DNA from: CAVPFA01 sp963703655
GTDB lineage: Bacteria > Actinomycetota > Acidimicrobiia > Acidimicrobiales > Bog-793
Reading direction: 5' to 3'
Assembly: GCA_963703655.1 (NCBI GenBank)
Contig: CAVPFA010000003.1
Coordinates: 620,001-684,000, forward strand
Length of the DNA stretch: 64,000 nt
Position 1 is the first letter of the stretch. Each line of letters starts with the position of its first letter. Of this stretch, positions 44,166 through 54,545 are shown piece by piece. Under the pieces are notes generated by a model that saw only the letters and a program-made list of their open reading frames with translations, searched no databases and was not told the origin of the DNA. A program made the position numbers and the translations under genes.

Positions 44166-45481
44166 GGCGCACCTTGTCCGGGGGGAACGGGCAGCCGCCC
44201 TCTTTGACGTGCACCAGCAGCTCGTCGCGGAACATCTTCGACACCGAGACGATCGCGGAGGGGATGGACGGGCCGAGCACGCAGATCGTCGTCTGCCTCG
44301 GCGGCCACTCGAGACCGGGAGAGATGTTGTCGCAGGCGTCGAGCACGAGGTCGATGTCCTGCTCGCGGCCGAGACCCTGCTCGAGGCGGTGCAGGATCTT
44401 CTCGATCCAGCCGCTCCCCTCCCGGCACGGCGTGCACTGCCCGCACGACTCGCGGTGGAAGAACTGAGCGATCCGCCACGCCGCCCGCAACGGACAGGTG
44501 TCCGCGTCCATCACGACGACCGAGCCAGACCCGAGCATCGAGCCGGCCTTGCCGACGGCGTCTTGATCCAGGCCGAGGTCGAGCTGATCGGGGCCGAACC
44601 ACGGCGCCGACACGCCGCCGGGAATGAACGCCCGCAGCGGGACATCGCCCGGGATGCCGCCCCCGAGCGAGGGGTCGTAGATCAGGTCCCGGAACGTCGT
44701 CTTCGACATCTCGATCTCGAACCATCCCGGATTCTCGACGCGCCCGGACAAAGCGAAGAGCCGGGTGCCGGCCGAAGAGCCCACGCCGAGCGCTGCGAAC
44801 GCGTCGCCGCCGTGGGTGATGATCCAGGGCAGATTGGCCATGGTCTCGACGTTGTTGACGACGGTCGGCTCTCCGTAAAGGCCGATGGCGGCGGGAAAGT
44901 AAGGCGGCTTGATGCGCGGGAAGCCGCGCTTTCCCTCGAGGCTCTCGAGCAGCGCGGTCTCCTCGCCGCAGATGTAGGCACCCGCGCCCGGATGGATCAC
45001 CACGTCGAGCCCGTAGCCAGTGCCGAGGATGTCCGCGCCGAGGGCACCGTGGGAGTACGCGTCGTTGCACGCCCGCTGGAGGCGCTCCAAGCCGAGGGCG
45101 AATTCGCCCCGGCAGATAGATGAACGCCCTCTCCGCGCCGGTCGCGTAGGCCGCGATCGTCGTCCCCTCGATGATCTGGTGCGGGTCGCGTTCGATGAGC
45201 ATGTGGTCTTTGAACGTCGCCGGCTCGCTCTCGTCGCCGTTGACCACGAGGTACCTCGTCGGCGCCTGCCGCAGCATCGACCACTTGCGGCCGGCCGGGA
45301 AGCCGGCGCCGCCGCGCCCGAGCAGGCTCGCCTTGTTGACCTCCGCGGCCACGTCCGCCGGGGTCATCGACAGCGCCTTTCGGAGGCCCTCGTACCCACC
45401 TGTGGCCAGGTACCGCTTCAGCGTGAACGAGTCGGGATGGTCCATCCGCGACGTGACGATCCGAGGAGCTTGGGTGATCAT
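44158..45481 (-). CDS. nuoF: NADH-quinone oxidoreductase subunit F (one apparent frameshift)
   Basis: The NADH- and FMN-binding subunit. GRGGAGFPAGRKW (about 55-67) binds NADH; VVNGDESEPATFKDHMLIER binds FMN; ESCGQCTPCREG with the later Cys in TTICVLG ligates the 4Fe-4S cluster N3. One extra base in the CCCC run 45107-45110 separates FIYLPG from EFALG-LERLQRACNDAY. Corrected length is 440 aa, typical. Its ATG overlaps the nuoE TGA (ATGA). Confidence 0.94.
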
Positions 45482-46080
45482 TCGCCCGCCGCTCCGGCGG
45501 TTGATGGCGAGGAGGCGCTCGATGCCCTGGCCGCTTCGGCCGGGAGCCCGACACTGCGCTCGACCCGGCTCAGGGTCCCGTGGGGCGGGACCGTGTCGGC
45601 GAGGGTCCCCGAGCGCAGCTGTTCCGCGAGCCGGTCGAAGCCCTCTGGGTCAACCGGGCCGAAGAACCGGTGGTTCACCTGCACGCACGGCGCGAGATCG
45701 CAACCCGCCAGGCACTCGGCCTCCTCGAGGGTGAACTCGCCGTCGGCCGTCGTCTGGCCCACTGAGACCCCGAGCGAGGACTCCGCGTGCTCGAGGATCT
45801 CGTAGGCGCCGGCCAGCATGCACGCGATGTTCGTGCAGACGGTGACGAGGTGGCGCCCTACCGGCTCGGTGTGCAACATGTCGTAGAAACTCGCCGTGCC
45901 TCGCACCTCGGCGGGCGTGCACCCCAAGAGCGCGCCGATGTCCTGCATCGCCTCGGGGGTGAGCCAGCCGTCCTGGCCCTGCGCGAGATGGCAAAGCGGG
46001 ATGAGCGCGGAGCGCCGCTCGGGATAGCACGCCACGATCGCCTCCGCCCTGGCCCGGTTGTCCGGTGAAAGGTGCGCCAT
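45478..46080 (-). CDS. nuoE: NADH-quinone oxidoreductase subunit E
   Basis: This intact 200-aa subunit carries the thioredoxin-like 2Fe-2S domain: VCTNIACMLAGAYEILEH gives C-x4-C, and EAECLAGCDLAPCVQV gives C-x3-C, the four N1a ligands. It works with NuoF in electron entry. The C-terminal 40 residues are Ala/Ser-rich and extend beyond the usual end. The ATG shares one base with the nuoD stop (TGATG). Confidence 0.95.
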   Translation of the reverse strand: MAHLSPDNRARAEAIVACYPERRSALIPLCHLAQGQDGWLTPEAMQDIGALLGCTPAEVRGTASFYDMLHTEPVGRHLVTVCTNIACMLAGAYEILEHAESSLGVSVGQTTADGEFTLEEAECLAGCDLAPCVQVNHRFFGPVDPEGFDRLAEQLRSGTLADTVPPHGTLSRVERSVGLPAEAARASSASSPSTAGAAGE

Positions 46081-47409
46081 CAGCGGTCCACCTCGCCCAT
46101 GACCGGGTCCACCGACGAGATGACCGCGATCGCGTCCGCGATCAGGCCGCCGCGGAGAAGCGGCGGGAGCGTCTGCAGGTTCACGAAGCTCGGCGCCCTT
46201 ATGTGCAGGCGGTACGGCTTGTTCGAACCGTCCGACACGAGGTAGCAGCCGAGCTCGCCACGTGGCGACTCGATCGCCTGGTACACCTCCCCGACCGGAA
46301 CCTCGAATCCCCTCGTGAAGATCTTGAAGTGATGGATGAGCGCTTCCATCGATTCGTTGATGCGCGCCCGCGGCGGCGGGGTCACCTTCTTGTCCTGAGC
46401 CCGGAAGTCCCCGGGCGGCATCTTTTCGACGCACTGGCGCACGATCTTGCACGACTCACGGACCTCGTTCAGCCGGACGGCGTAGCGGTCGTAGGTGTCG
46501 CCGACCGTGCCGACGATGACGTCGAAGTCGACCTCGTCGTAGGCGAGATACGGCATGGAACGGCGAAGGTCCCACTCCACCCCCGACGCCCGGAGGATAG
46601 GGCCCGTGGCCGACATGGCGACTGCAAGCTCGGGCGAGATCAGGCCGACGCCTTCGGTGCGCTCCTTGAAGACGGGCTGGCCGGTCAGGAGCTCGTCGTA
46701 CTCGTCGACGCGCCCGGGGATGGTCTCGACGATCGCCATGACGTCGTCCTCCCAACCGTCGGGCAGGTCCGCCGCGACCCCGCCGGGGCGGATGTAGTCG
46801 TGATTCATGCGAAGGCCGGTCGCCTTCTCGAAGAACGACAGCACCATCTCGCGCTCGCGAAATCCGTAGATCATCATCGACGTCGACGCAAGATCCATGC
46901 CGTTGGTGCGCCATCCACATCACGTGCGAGGAGATCCGGTTGAGCTCGGTCATCAGCATCCGGATCCACGTCGCGCGCGGCGGGAGCTCGAGCCCGAGCA
47001 GCGCTTCGACCGCCAGCGAGAAGACGAGCTCGTTGTGGAGCGGGGCCAGATAGTCCATGCGCGTCACGTTCGTCGCGCCCTGGACGTAGGTGAGGTCCTC
47101 GCCCGTCTTCTCCATGCCGGTGTGCAGGTAGCCGACGATGGGCTTGGACCGCACCACAGTCTCGCCCTCGAGCTCCATCATGATGCGGAGCACGCCGTGG
47201 GTCGACGGGTGCTGGGGCCCCATGTTGATGATCATCGTCTCGTCCTCGCCGAACTCGACGTCAACGTCGCCGGGATCGAGCACGGGTCCCTCCGGCAGGC
47301 GGAGGACCGAGCCCTCCTCGATCGCCAGCTGGACCGGGTCGGTCTCGTCGCGCTCGTGCAGCTCCTGACTTCCTTCGGAGGTCTCCGCCCTGAGCTCCTC
47401 GTCGGTCAA
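46080..47409 (-). CDS. nuoD: NADH-quinone oxidoreductase subunit D (one apparent frameshift)
   Basis: The 49-kDa-type subunit that lines the quinone site. MGPQHPSTHGVLRIMMELEG is the hallmark segment (about 63-82), with YLHTGMEKTGEDLTYVQG next. The C-terminal half reads MDLASTSMMIYGFREREM to SVDPVMGEVDR. One extra base near 46908 (WMA-TNGMDLAS) breaks the frame. Corrected length is 442 aa. The first 50 residues are an acidic extension. The ATG overlaps the nuoC stop (ATGA). Confidence 0.94.
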
Positions 47410-47912
47410 CGCGGGCCCGGCGCTTCCTTGAACTGCACCGGCACGCGCCCGACCGAGTAGTCCTTGCGCAGCGGGTACCCCTCCCAGTCTTCCGGCATCA
47501 GGATCCGCGTGAGATCCGGGTGCCCCTCGAAACGCACCCCGTACATGTCGAACACCTCGCGCTCCATGTTCTCGGTACCGGGGTAGAGCCCGAAGAGCGT
47601 GGGGACGACCGGGTCGCTCTCGGGTACCTGCACCCGAAGGCGGACCCTCTTGCGGTGCTCGAGGGAGAGCAGGTTGACGACGATCTCGAAACGCTCAGGC
47701 GTCACGCCGTCGGGGAGCGGGCGGTCGAAGTGGCGCAGGTAGTCGACCGCGCACAGATCCGCGCACATCTCGTAACCGCTCTCGCGCAGCCTTTCGGCCA
47801 CGTCCAGGTAGCTCTCACGGGTGAGGTGGAGGACTTGCGGTCCGCGCTCGTCGACCGGAACGGCGCCGTCCGCGCCCGCCTGCTCGGCCGCACCGGTCGC
47901 CTCGGCCGCCAT
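47406..47912 (-). CDS. nuoC: NADH-quinone oxidoreductase subunit C
   Basis: This 168-aa 30-kDa-type subunit has NLLSLEHRKRVRLRVQVPES (91-110 region), and the signature EREVFDMYGVRFEGHPDLTR followed by ILMPEDWEGYPLRKDY. It packs against NuoD in the connecting module. The start ATG 47912 shares one base with the nuoB stop. The length is short but within family range. Intact. Confidence 0.95.
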   Translation of the reverse strand: MAAEATGAAEQAGADGAVPVDERGPQVLHLTRESYLDVAERLRESGYEMCADLCAVDYLRHFDRPLPDGVTPERFEIVVNLLSLEHRKRVRLRVQVPESDPVVPTLFGLYPGTENMEREVFDMYGVRFEGHPDLTRILMPEDWEGYPLRKDYSVGRVPVQFKEAPGPR

Positions 47913-48488
47913 CAGCGGGGGGTTCCCAATCGGATCGCTCCCGACGGAGGCGCGACCCATCCGGCCGGGACCGGCTCGGCCGCCAGGTCGATGCCGGCTC
48001 CGGTCTCGCCGGGGCGCCGCTGCGTCAGCTCGCCGAGCCGGATCTTCTCGTGCAGGGTCAGGATGGAGTGGATCAGCGTCTGAGGGTTCGGCGGGCACCC
48101 GGGCGCGTAGACGTCGACGGGCACGACCTGGTCGACGCCCTGGACGATGGCGTAGTTGTTGAACATCCCGCCCGTGGAGGCGCATACCCCCATCGAGATG
48201 ACCCATTTGGGCTCGACCATCTGGTCGTAGACCTGGCGGAGCACCGGGGCCATCTTCTGCGACACGCGGCCCGGCGACGATCATCAGGTCGGCCTGACGG
48301 GGCGAGCTGCGGAACACCTCCATTCCGAAACGCGCCAGGTCGAAGTCGGCCGCACCGGCCGACATCATCTCGATCGCGCAGCACGCCAGGCCGAAGGTCG
48401 CGGGCCAGACGCTCGAGCGACGCGCCCATTTCACCAGCTCCTCGAGGGAGCCGGTCAGGAAGTTGTGGTTCAGGTCTTGCAGGCCCAT
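47912..48488 (-). CDS. nuoB: NADH-quinone oxidoreductase subunit B (one apparent frameshift)
   Basis: NuoB carries the last 4Fe-4S cluster (N2) before quinone. The adjacent Cys pair is in FGLACCAIEMMS, the third Cys in ISMGVCASTGGMFNNYAI, and the fourth in VYAPGCPPNP. One extra base near 48267-48273 splits MIVAGR from VSQKMAPVLRQVYDQMVEPK. Corrected length is 191 aa. The gap to nuoA is 20 bp. Confidence 0.94.
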
Positions 48489-48508
48489 GCGGTTCGCGCC
48501 CTTCTGGC

Positions 48509-48964
48509 CTAGGCGGCCTCGCCGCTCGACGAGCCGATGCGCCGGACGGTCGACGACGACGTCCGGCCGGACTCCGGCTCGATCGGTCGGACCCGCTTGA
48601 TCGGTCCCCAGTCGAGCGCGCCGTTGGCGACGAGATAGACGAAAGGCACGAACACCGAGACGGCGAACACGACGATCTCGACGAGACCGAAGCGGCCCAG
48701 GCTCTGTGCGTCAACGGCCCATGGGAACAGGAAGATGATCTCGATGTCGACGACAACGAAGATCATGGCGATCAGGTAGAAGCGCACGGGGAACCGCCGG
48801 GCCGGATCGTGGGTCGGCACGATGCCGCACTCGTAAGGCGCCTCCTTGGCCGAGGTCGGCCGCTGGGGCGCGAGCATCTTGGAGCCGACGAACGACAAGC
48901 TCGCGAACAGGATTCCGAGCACGATCATGAAGAAGATGGGGAGATAGCTGTCCAGGCTGCCCAT
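48509..48964 (-). CDS. nuoA: NADH-quinone oxidoreductase subunit A
   Basis: A 151-aa three-helix membrane subunit, the first gene of the 14-gene operon. The loop KEAPYECGIVPTHDPARRFP (about 40-59) includes the conserved Cys that becomes exposed in the deactive state of complex I. Helix 2 is RFYLIAMIFVVVDIEIIFLF. The C-terminal 25 residues are a polar extension. The 84-bp gap to the divergent reductase gene must hold the nuo promoter; TAGAAC on the minus strand near 48979-48984 is only a weak -10, and no Rex operator is seen there. Confidence 0.95.
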   Translation of the reverse strand: MGSLDSYLPIFFMIVLGILFASLSFVGSKMLAPQRPTSAKEAPYECGIVPTHDPARRFPVRFYLIAMIFVVVDIEIIFLFPWAVDAQSLGRFGLVEIVVFAVSVFVPFVYLVANGALDWGPIKRVRPIEPESGRTSSSTVRRIGSSSGEAA

Positions 48965-49036
48965 AGGTCGAAAGCGGTTCTACCACGCACGCCCGGGCGC
49001 GAGCACATCGGCGACCGCCGCCGAGCACGCGCCTCC

Positions 49037-49042
49037 TATCAT
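49037..49042 (+). promoter_or_regulatory. Possible -10 for a leaderless reductase mRNA
   Basis: TATCAT ends six bases before the ATG at 49049, so transcription would start at or next to the start codon. No Shine-Dalgarno sequence lies before this ATG, which fits leaderless translation, common in actinobacteria. No good -35 is seen. Confidence 0.4.
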
Positions 49043-49048
49043 GCTGGC

Positions 49049-50434
49049 ATGGCCCCCCCGAACGGCGTCGCGGCCGACCTCGAGCCTCCGCGCCCCGAGC
49101 GCTACGAATGCGACGTCCTCATCGTGGGCGGTGGGCCCACCGGTGCGTCGGCCGCGTACTGGCTGGCGAGCTCGGGAGCCGACGTGCTCCTCGTCGAGAA
49201 GAAGCGATATCCCAGGGAAAAGACGTGCGGGGACGGCCTCACGCCGCGCTCGGTCCACCAGCTCGAGCAGATGGGCCTCGCCGACGACCTGACGCCGTAC
49301 CACCGCTACCGCGGGCTGAGGGCGAACGCCTACGGCCGCACCATCGAGATGAGCTGGCCCGAAGTTGGCGACTTGCCGACTCACGGTTACGTCATCACCC
49401 GGGCGGATCTGGACGGGCTCGTCGCGGCGCGAGCGGAAAAGGCCGGCGCGGTCGTGTGGCAGGGCGCCGAGGCGGTGGCACCGCTGTCGGCGCCGAGCAA
49501 GCCGCCGGAAACCGGCCCCGGCGCGCAGGCGGGCTCGCCCCCCACGAAGGGCGACCCTGTCCCGGTTCCTCCCGGCTCGCCGTTGCGCCGGGCCGGTGGT
49601 GCCATCGTGAGCGACCGGCGCCGTGGGACGACCACCGAGGTTCGCGCCCGCTACGTCGTCGTGGCCGACGGGTCGTTGTCCAGGTTCGGCCGGGCGCTCG
49701 GGGCCACGCGCAACCGGGACTGGCCCCAGGGGATGGCGCTTCGCGGCTACTACCGCTCGCCTCGCAACGCTGAGGCGTACATCGACTCGTTTCTCGACAT
49801 CCGCGACGCGGCGGGCAAGGTGGTGCCCGGCTACGGCTGGATCTTCCCCCTCGGGGACGGGCGCGTGAACGTCGGCGTCGGCCTCCTCTCCACCCAGGAC
49901 CGCTGGAAGAACGTCAACACGACCAAGCTGATGGACGCATTCGTCGAAGGGGCGCCGTCGTCGTGGTGCCTCGACCCGACGACCGCCTGCGGTGCCCCGA
50001 CCGGAGGCCGCCTGCCCATGGGGCTCGCCGTCGGACCGCGAGTCGGGCCGGACTCGATCGCCGCCGGCGACGCCGCCGGCTCGATCAACCCGTTCAACGG
50101 CGAGGGTATCGCTTACGCCTACGAGACGGGCCGCCTGGCGGCGGCCACGGTGTCGGACGCCCTCGAGGCCCGCGACCCGAGGCTTCTGGTCGAGTACGAG
50201 CGGTCGCTGGAGAACCTCTACGGGCTGTACTACCGGGTTGCCAGGGCCTTCATCGCCGTGCTCTCGCGGCCAGGGGTGATGCGCCTTTGCGTGAACAGCG
50301 GCATGTACAGCCGCAGCCTCATGGAATGGCTGCTCCGGATCATGGGCAACTACCTGCGCCCAGACGAGCTCGGCCCGGCCGAGGCCGTGTACAACGCCGT
50401 CGCGGCGCTGGTCCGTAAGGTCCCCGAAAGCTAG
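49049..50434 (+). CDS. Geranylgeranyl reductase family FAD-dependent oxidoreductase
   Basis: This 461-aa flavoprotein has the Rossmann motif VLIVGGGPTGASAAYWLASS (23-42), YPREKTCGDGLTPRSVHQLE for the family active-site Cys region, and the second FAD motif DSIAAGDAAGSINPFNGEGI. An Ala/Gly/Pro-rich insertion of about 35 residues (near 150-185) interrupts the substrate domain. Members next to actinobacterial nuo operons, and MenJ of mycobacteria, reduce a double bond in the isoprenyl chain of menaquinone. That role fits the position divergent from nuoA but is inferred. Its TAG overlaps the hemL stop on the other strand (CTAG). Confidence 0.85.
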   Translation: MAPPNGVAADLEPPRPERYECDVLIVGGGPTGASAAYWLASSGADVLLVEKKRYPREKTCGDGLTPRSVHQLEQMGLADDLTPYHRYRGLRANAYGRTIEMSWPEVGDLPTHGYVITRADLDGLVAARAEKAGAVVWQGAEAVAPLSAPSKPPETGPGAQAGSPPTKGDPVPVPPGSPLRRAGGAIVSDRRRGTTTEVRARYVVVADGSLSRFGRALGATRNRDWPQGMALRGYYRSPRNAEAYIDSFLDIRDAAGKVVPGYGWIFPLGDGRVNVGVGLLSTQDRWKNVNTTKLMDAFVEGAPSSWCLDPTTACGAPTGGRLPMGLAVGPRVGPDSIAAGDAAGSINPFNGEGIAYAYETGRLAAATVSDALEARDPRLLVEYERSLENLYGLYYRVARAFIAVLSRPGVMRLCVNSGMYSRSLMEWLLRIMGNYLRPDELGPAEAVYNAVAALVRKVPES

Positions 50435-51813
50435 GGGATCGCCAAGCCGTCGGCGACCTCCCGCGCAGCTTCCCCGGCGGCATCGATGGTGCGGTCGATG
50501 TCGGCCGGCGAGTGCGCGAGCGACACGAAGGCGATCTCGTACGGGCTCGGGGCCAGCGCGATCCCCCTCGCGAGCATCGCACGGAAGAACGGGGCGTAGA
50601 GCCCGTTCGCGGCCGCCCGCCGCGCGCCGTCGAAGTCGCGAACCGGCTCGTCCGAAAAGAACACCGAGCACAGGGTGCCGAAGACGGGCACCTCGACGGG
50701 GAGCCCACTCAGGCCGATCGCCTCGGCGAGCCCGTCGGCGAGCCTGCGCACGCTCGCCGCAAGCTCGGCGTAGGCCTCCTCTCCCAAGCGCTCGAGAACG
50801 GCGAGCCCTGCCGCGGTCGCGAGCGGGTTACCGGACAAGGTGCCCGCCTGGTAGACGGGCCCGAGCGGGGCCAGCTGCGACATCACGTCGCGCCGGCCGG
50901 CGAGGGCCGCAAGCGGCAGGCCTCCGCCGATCACCTTCCCGAAGCACCACAGGTCCGGCCGGACTCCGACGGCCCCGGTCGCCCCGGCCCGCCCGACCCG
51001 AAAGCCGGTGATCACCTCGTCGAAGACGAGAAGGGCGCCGGCCCGGTCGCAAGCGGCGCGAAGCCCGGCAGGATACCCGTCCAGGGGGACCACGAGACCC
51101 ATGTTCGCCGCCACCGGCTCGACGATGACGCAGGCGACGGACTCGTCGATCTCTGGCACGACGTTGTAGGGCGCGACGACCGTGGCCGACGACGGCGGCG
51201 GCGGGCACCCCGGCCGAGTCGGGGAGCCCGAGGGTCGCCACACCGCTGCCGCCGCCTGCCAGGAGCGCGTCGGAGTGCCCGTGGTAGCAGCCGGCGAATT
51301 TCACCACCCGGTCGCGGCCGGTGGCGCCGCGAGCGAGGCGCACGACCGTCATGGCGGCCTCGGTCCCGGACGACACGAACCGGACCTGCTCGCAACCGGG
51401 GACCGCCTCGGTGATCACCTCGGCGAGGCGGACCTCGCCCTTCGGTCGGGGCACCGTAGGTCGTTCCCCGTGCCGCGGCCGCGCGGATCGCTTCGAGCAC
51501 CGCCGGATGGGCGTGGCCCAGGATGGACGCTCCCCAGGACTGGACGTAGTCGAGCAGCAGCCGGCCGTCGACGTCCTCGAGATGGGCACCCTCGGCCGCG
51601 GGCGACGAAGTAGGGCGACCCGCCGACGGCGCCGAAGGCGCGGACCGGCGAGTCGACGCCGCCGGGGATGACCCGGCACGCCTCGACGAAAAGCTCCTGG
51701 CTCCGCGGCCCGGCGGTGCCGCGGCTAACCGGGGCGCTGCCTGGGGCCGGGGCGCTGCCTCGGGCCGGGGCGCTGCCTGGGGCCGGGGCCCTGCCGGCGA
51801 CGGCCTCAGCCAC
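50431..51813 (-). CDS. hemL: Glutamate-1-semialdehyde 2,1-aminomutase (three apparent frameshifts)
   Basis: A PLP enzyme making 5-aminolevulinate from glutamate-1-semialdehyde. Pieces are SQELFVEACRVIPGGVDSPV, LLLDYVQSWGASILGHAHPA, VRFVSSGTEAAMTVVRLARG, FAGCYHGHSDALL, LLVFDEVITGFRVG, and the PLP-Lys segment WCFGKVIGGGLPLAAL. Extra bases near 51600, 51450 and 51190 explain the breaks. Corrected length is 459 aa. The GTG at 51813 overlaps the hemB stop by eight bases. The N-terminus is an Ala/Pro/Gly/Ser repeat encoded by an 18-bp tandem repeat. It is last in rex-hemACDBL. Confidence 0.92.
51729..51800 (-). repeat. 18-bp tandem repeat inside hemL
   Basis: Units of 18 bp (51729-51746, 51747-51764, 51765-51782, and a diverged fourth 51783-51800) encode an in-frame six-residue repeat like APAPGS/APARGS near the HemL N-terminus, ahead of the conserved fold. 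The reading frame is kept by unit length, so copy number can change without loss of the enzyme. Confidence 0.85.
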
Positions 51814-52793
51814 CCAGTGCCTCGGCCACCTCGGCGGCAAAGTACGTCAGGATCACGTCGGCGCCGGCCCGTTTGATGGCTCCCAGGTGCTCGAGCGCCA
51901 CGGCCTGGCCGGTCTAGCCAGCCGCGCTCGGCTGCGGCCGCCACCATGGCGTACTCGCCGCTCACGTGGTACGCGGCGAGCGGGAACCTCGACGCTCGCC
52001 CGCACTGCGGCGATGACGTCCAGGTAGGCGAGGGCTGGCTTGACCATCACCAGGTCGGCGCCTTCCGCGACGTCGAGTCGGACCTCTTCGAGCGCCTCGC
52101 GCCGGTTCGCTCGGGTCCTGCTGGTAGCCCTTGCGGTCACCGCCCCCGACGATCGTGACGTCCACCGCGTCCCGAAACGGGCCGTACAGCGCCGAGGCGT
52201 ACTTCGCCGCGTAGGCCAGGATCCCGACCTCCTCTTGCCCGGCGGCGTCGAGGGCGGCCCGGATGGCAGCCACCTGGCCGTCCATCATCCCGCTCGGGGC
52301 CACGAGGTCGCGCGCCGGCCTCGGCCTGCGCGACGGCGATCTCGCCGTAGCGCTCTACGGTGGCGTCGTTGTCGACCTCGCCGCGGTCGTCCAGGACCCC
52401 GCAGTGGCCGTGGTCGGTGTACTCGTCCAGGCATAGATCGGCCATGAGGACCAGCTCGTCGCCGAGCGCGGCGCGTAGCTCACGCAGGGCTATCTGCACG
52501 ATGCCGTCGGGGTCCGACGCGCCCGATCCGACCGGGTCCTTGGTCGCCGGCACGCCGAACAGCACGAGGCCGGGGATGCCGAGCGAGGCGATTCTCTTCG
52601 CCTCTGCCACCAGGGACGCGACCGTGTGCTGCACCACGCCAGGAAGCGAAGGGATCGGCACCGGTGTGTCGATCGATTCCCGCACGAACAGGGGCGCGAC
52701 GAGGTCGTCGACCCGGAGCGCCGTCTCAGCCACGAGGCGCCGCATTGCCTCGAAGCGGCGGAGCCGGCGCAGCCGGCGCGCGGGGAAGGACAC
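51806..52793 (-). CDS. hemB: Delta-aminolevulinic acid dehydratase (four apparent frameshifts)
   Basis: Porphobilinogen synthase. The N-terminal part has LVAPLFVRESIDTPVPIPSL and LVLFGVPATKDPVGSGASDP; MADLCLDEYTDHGHCGVL is the metal-site region. Then come MAPSGMMDGQVAAIRAALD, ILAYAAKYASALYGPFRDAV with the active-site Lys, ADLVMVKPALAYLDVI with the second Lys, and AYHVSGEYAMVAAAAERGWL. Extra bases near 52315, 52115, 51985 and 51915 explain the frame changes, and corrected length is 327 aa, the family norm. The start is GTG 52793, nine bases after the hemD stop. Confidence 0.92.
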
Positions 52794-52802
52794 GCTCCGA
52801 GC

Positions 52803-53586
52803 CTACAGTCGGCCGCCCGGAGCGCCCTTGACCCGAGCCCACTCGACAAGCTCGTCGGCGAGCCCGTCGACCGTGTGCACCGCGCGCCACGACGTCGACG
52901 CGAAGGCCTGCCTGCCGAGCTGCGCTCGCCGTTATCGGGCCGATGCAGGCCACCACGGGAGGCACCCGCTCGAGTCCCGCGAGCTCGAGGTAACCGGTGA
53001 CCGTCGACGACGACGTGAAGGTGATGGCATCCGCGTCGCCTGCGCCTTCGCGCCCCCCGTCGACCGGGGCCGGCCGGAGGGTCCGGTAGGCCTCGACGAC
53101 CTCGACCCGCCAGCCTTTGGTGCGCAGCCCCTCGGCCAATACGGCGCGCGCCTCCGCCGCGCAGGGCAGGAGAACCGATGCTGCACCGGGTCGTTCCGGG
53201 TCCGGGAAGGCCTCGACGAGCGACTCGGCGACGAACTCGGGCGGAACCAGGTCTGCGACGATCCCGCGCTCCGCGAGCGCGCCGGCGGTGCCGTGGCCGA
53301 TCGCCGCGACCTTCGCCCGCCCGAGCTGGCCGGTGTCCCCGAGGTGACGCCAGCAACGCTCGACGGCATTTGCGGAGGTGAACACGACCCATTCGTAGCG
53401 CCCCAGGTCCGAGAGCGCCCGCGCCAGCGCTGCCCCGCCGTCGGCTGCATCGGCGATCGAGATCACCGGGAACTCGATGACGGTCGCGCCTTCGTCGACG
53501 AGCCGGTCGACGAGGGCGGAGGCCTGTGCCCGGGCACGGGTCACGATCACGCGCCAGCCCGAGAGCGGGCGGCGGGCTCGCGTCAC
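52803..53586 (-). CDS. hemD: Uroporphyrinogen-III synthase (one apparent frameshift)
   Basis: HemD closes and inverts hydroxymethylbilane. The two-domain fold shows in GWRVIVTRARAQASALVDRL, YEWVVFTSANAVERCWRHLG, IGHGTAGALAERGI, DAITFTSSSTVTGYLELAGL, and VACIGPITASAARQAGLRVD. One extra base near 52878 shifts the end; correction gives HTVDGLADELVEWARVKGA before the TAG at 52805-52803 and a length of 260 aa. The GTG at 53586 overlaps the hemC TGA (GTGA). Confidence 0.9.
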
Positions 53587-54537
53587 GGCACTCCGCCGGC
53601 TCCAGAGAGGATCTCGGCGCCCCCACAGCCGTCGCGGATCTCGCGCGCCAGCTCGAGGCCCACCTCGAGCGGATCGGGGCCACTGTGCCGGCGTCGCAGC
53701 ACGACGAGTCCGTCCAGGCTCGCGACGAGGCCTTCCAGCTCCACCGCACCGTCCGAGCCGACCACCCCGTAGGCGCCGACCGGAAGGTCGCAGCTTCCAC
53801 CCAGCTCACGAAGGAAGGCGCGCTCGGCGTCGAGGCACCGGTGCGAGGCTTCATCGTCGATCGCGCCGACCACCTCCCCGGTCGCGTCGTCGTCCATCCG
53901 GCATTGGATCGCGAGCGCGCCCTGGCCTACCTGGGGAAGCATCGTAGAGATCGGGAGGACCTCGGCGGCCAGCTCGGTGAGGCCGAGTCGCTCGAGCGCC
54001 GCGAACGCGACCACGACGGCCCCTTCGGCCGGCACCTTGTCGAGGCGGGTGGCGATGTTGCCCCTCAACTCCTCGAAACGAAGGTCCGGTCGCACCCAAG
54101 CCAGCTGCGCCCGCCTTCTCGCCGCGCCCGGTCGCGACGCGTGCTCCGGGGCCGAGATCGGCCAACGACCGCCCCACGAGCGCGTCCCTCGGATCGGCCC
54201 GCCTCGGCACGGCGATGATCCCGAGCTCTTCGGAGCCGAAGCTGGAGGGGAGATCCTTCGCAGAGTGAACCGCTAGATCGGCGCGGCCGTCGAGCAGCGC
54301 CTGTTCCACCTCCTTCACGAACGCGCCCTGGCCGCCGATCGCCCCGATCGGGCGGTCACGGTGCAGGTCTCCGGCGGTCTCGACGACGACGAGCTCGGTG
54401 ACGACCCCGGCTGCGCCGGGGGTCGGCAGCCGGTGGCGTCCCTGGCCGGGGAAGTTCGCGGCGAGCGCCACGGCCACGAGCTCGGCCTGGCGGAGCGCAA
54501 GTGGGCTGCCTCGGGTGGCGACCCGGAGCCTGAGCAC
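53583..54537 (-). CDS. hemC: Hydroxymethylbilane synthase (one apparent frameshift)
   Basis: Porphobilinogen deaminase. The N-terminus (V)MLRLRVATRGSPLALRQAE is typical; IGGQGAFVKEVEQALLDGRA and DLAVHSAKDLPSSF follow; LRELGGSCDLPVGAYGVVG holds the Cys that carries the dipyrromethane cofactor. One extra base near 54110 divides GARVATG and WVRPDLRFEELRGNIATRLD. Corrected length is 317 aa. The start is GTG 54537, eight bases after hemA. Confidence 0.93.
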
Positions 54538-54545
54538 CCCGCCGC

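Noticed and set aside
48965..49048. A Rex operator controlling nuoA
   Set aside because: The gap was read for TTGTG-N8-CACAA and nothing close was found.
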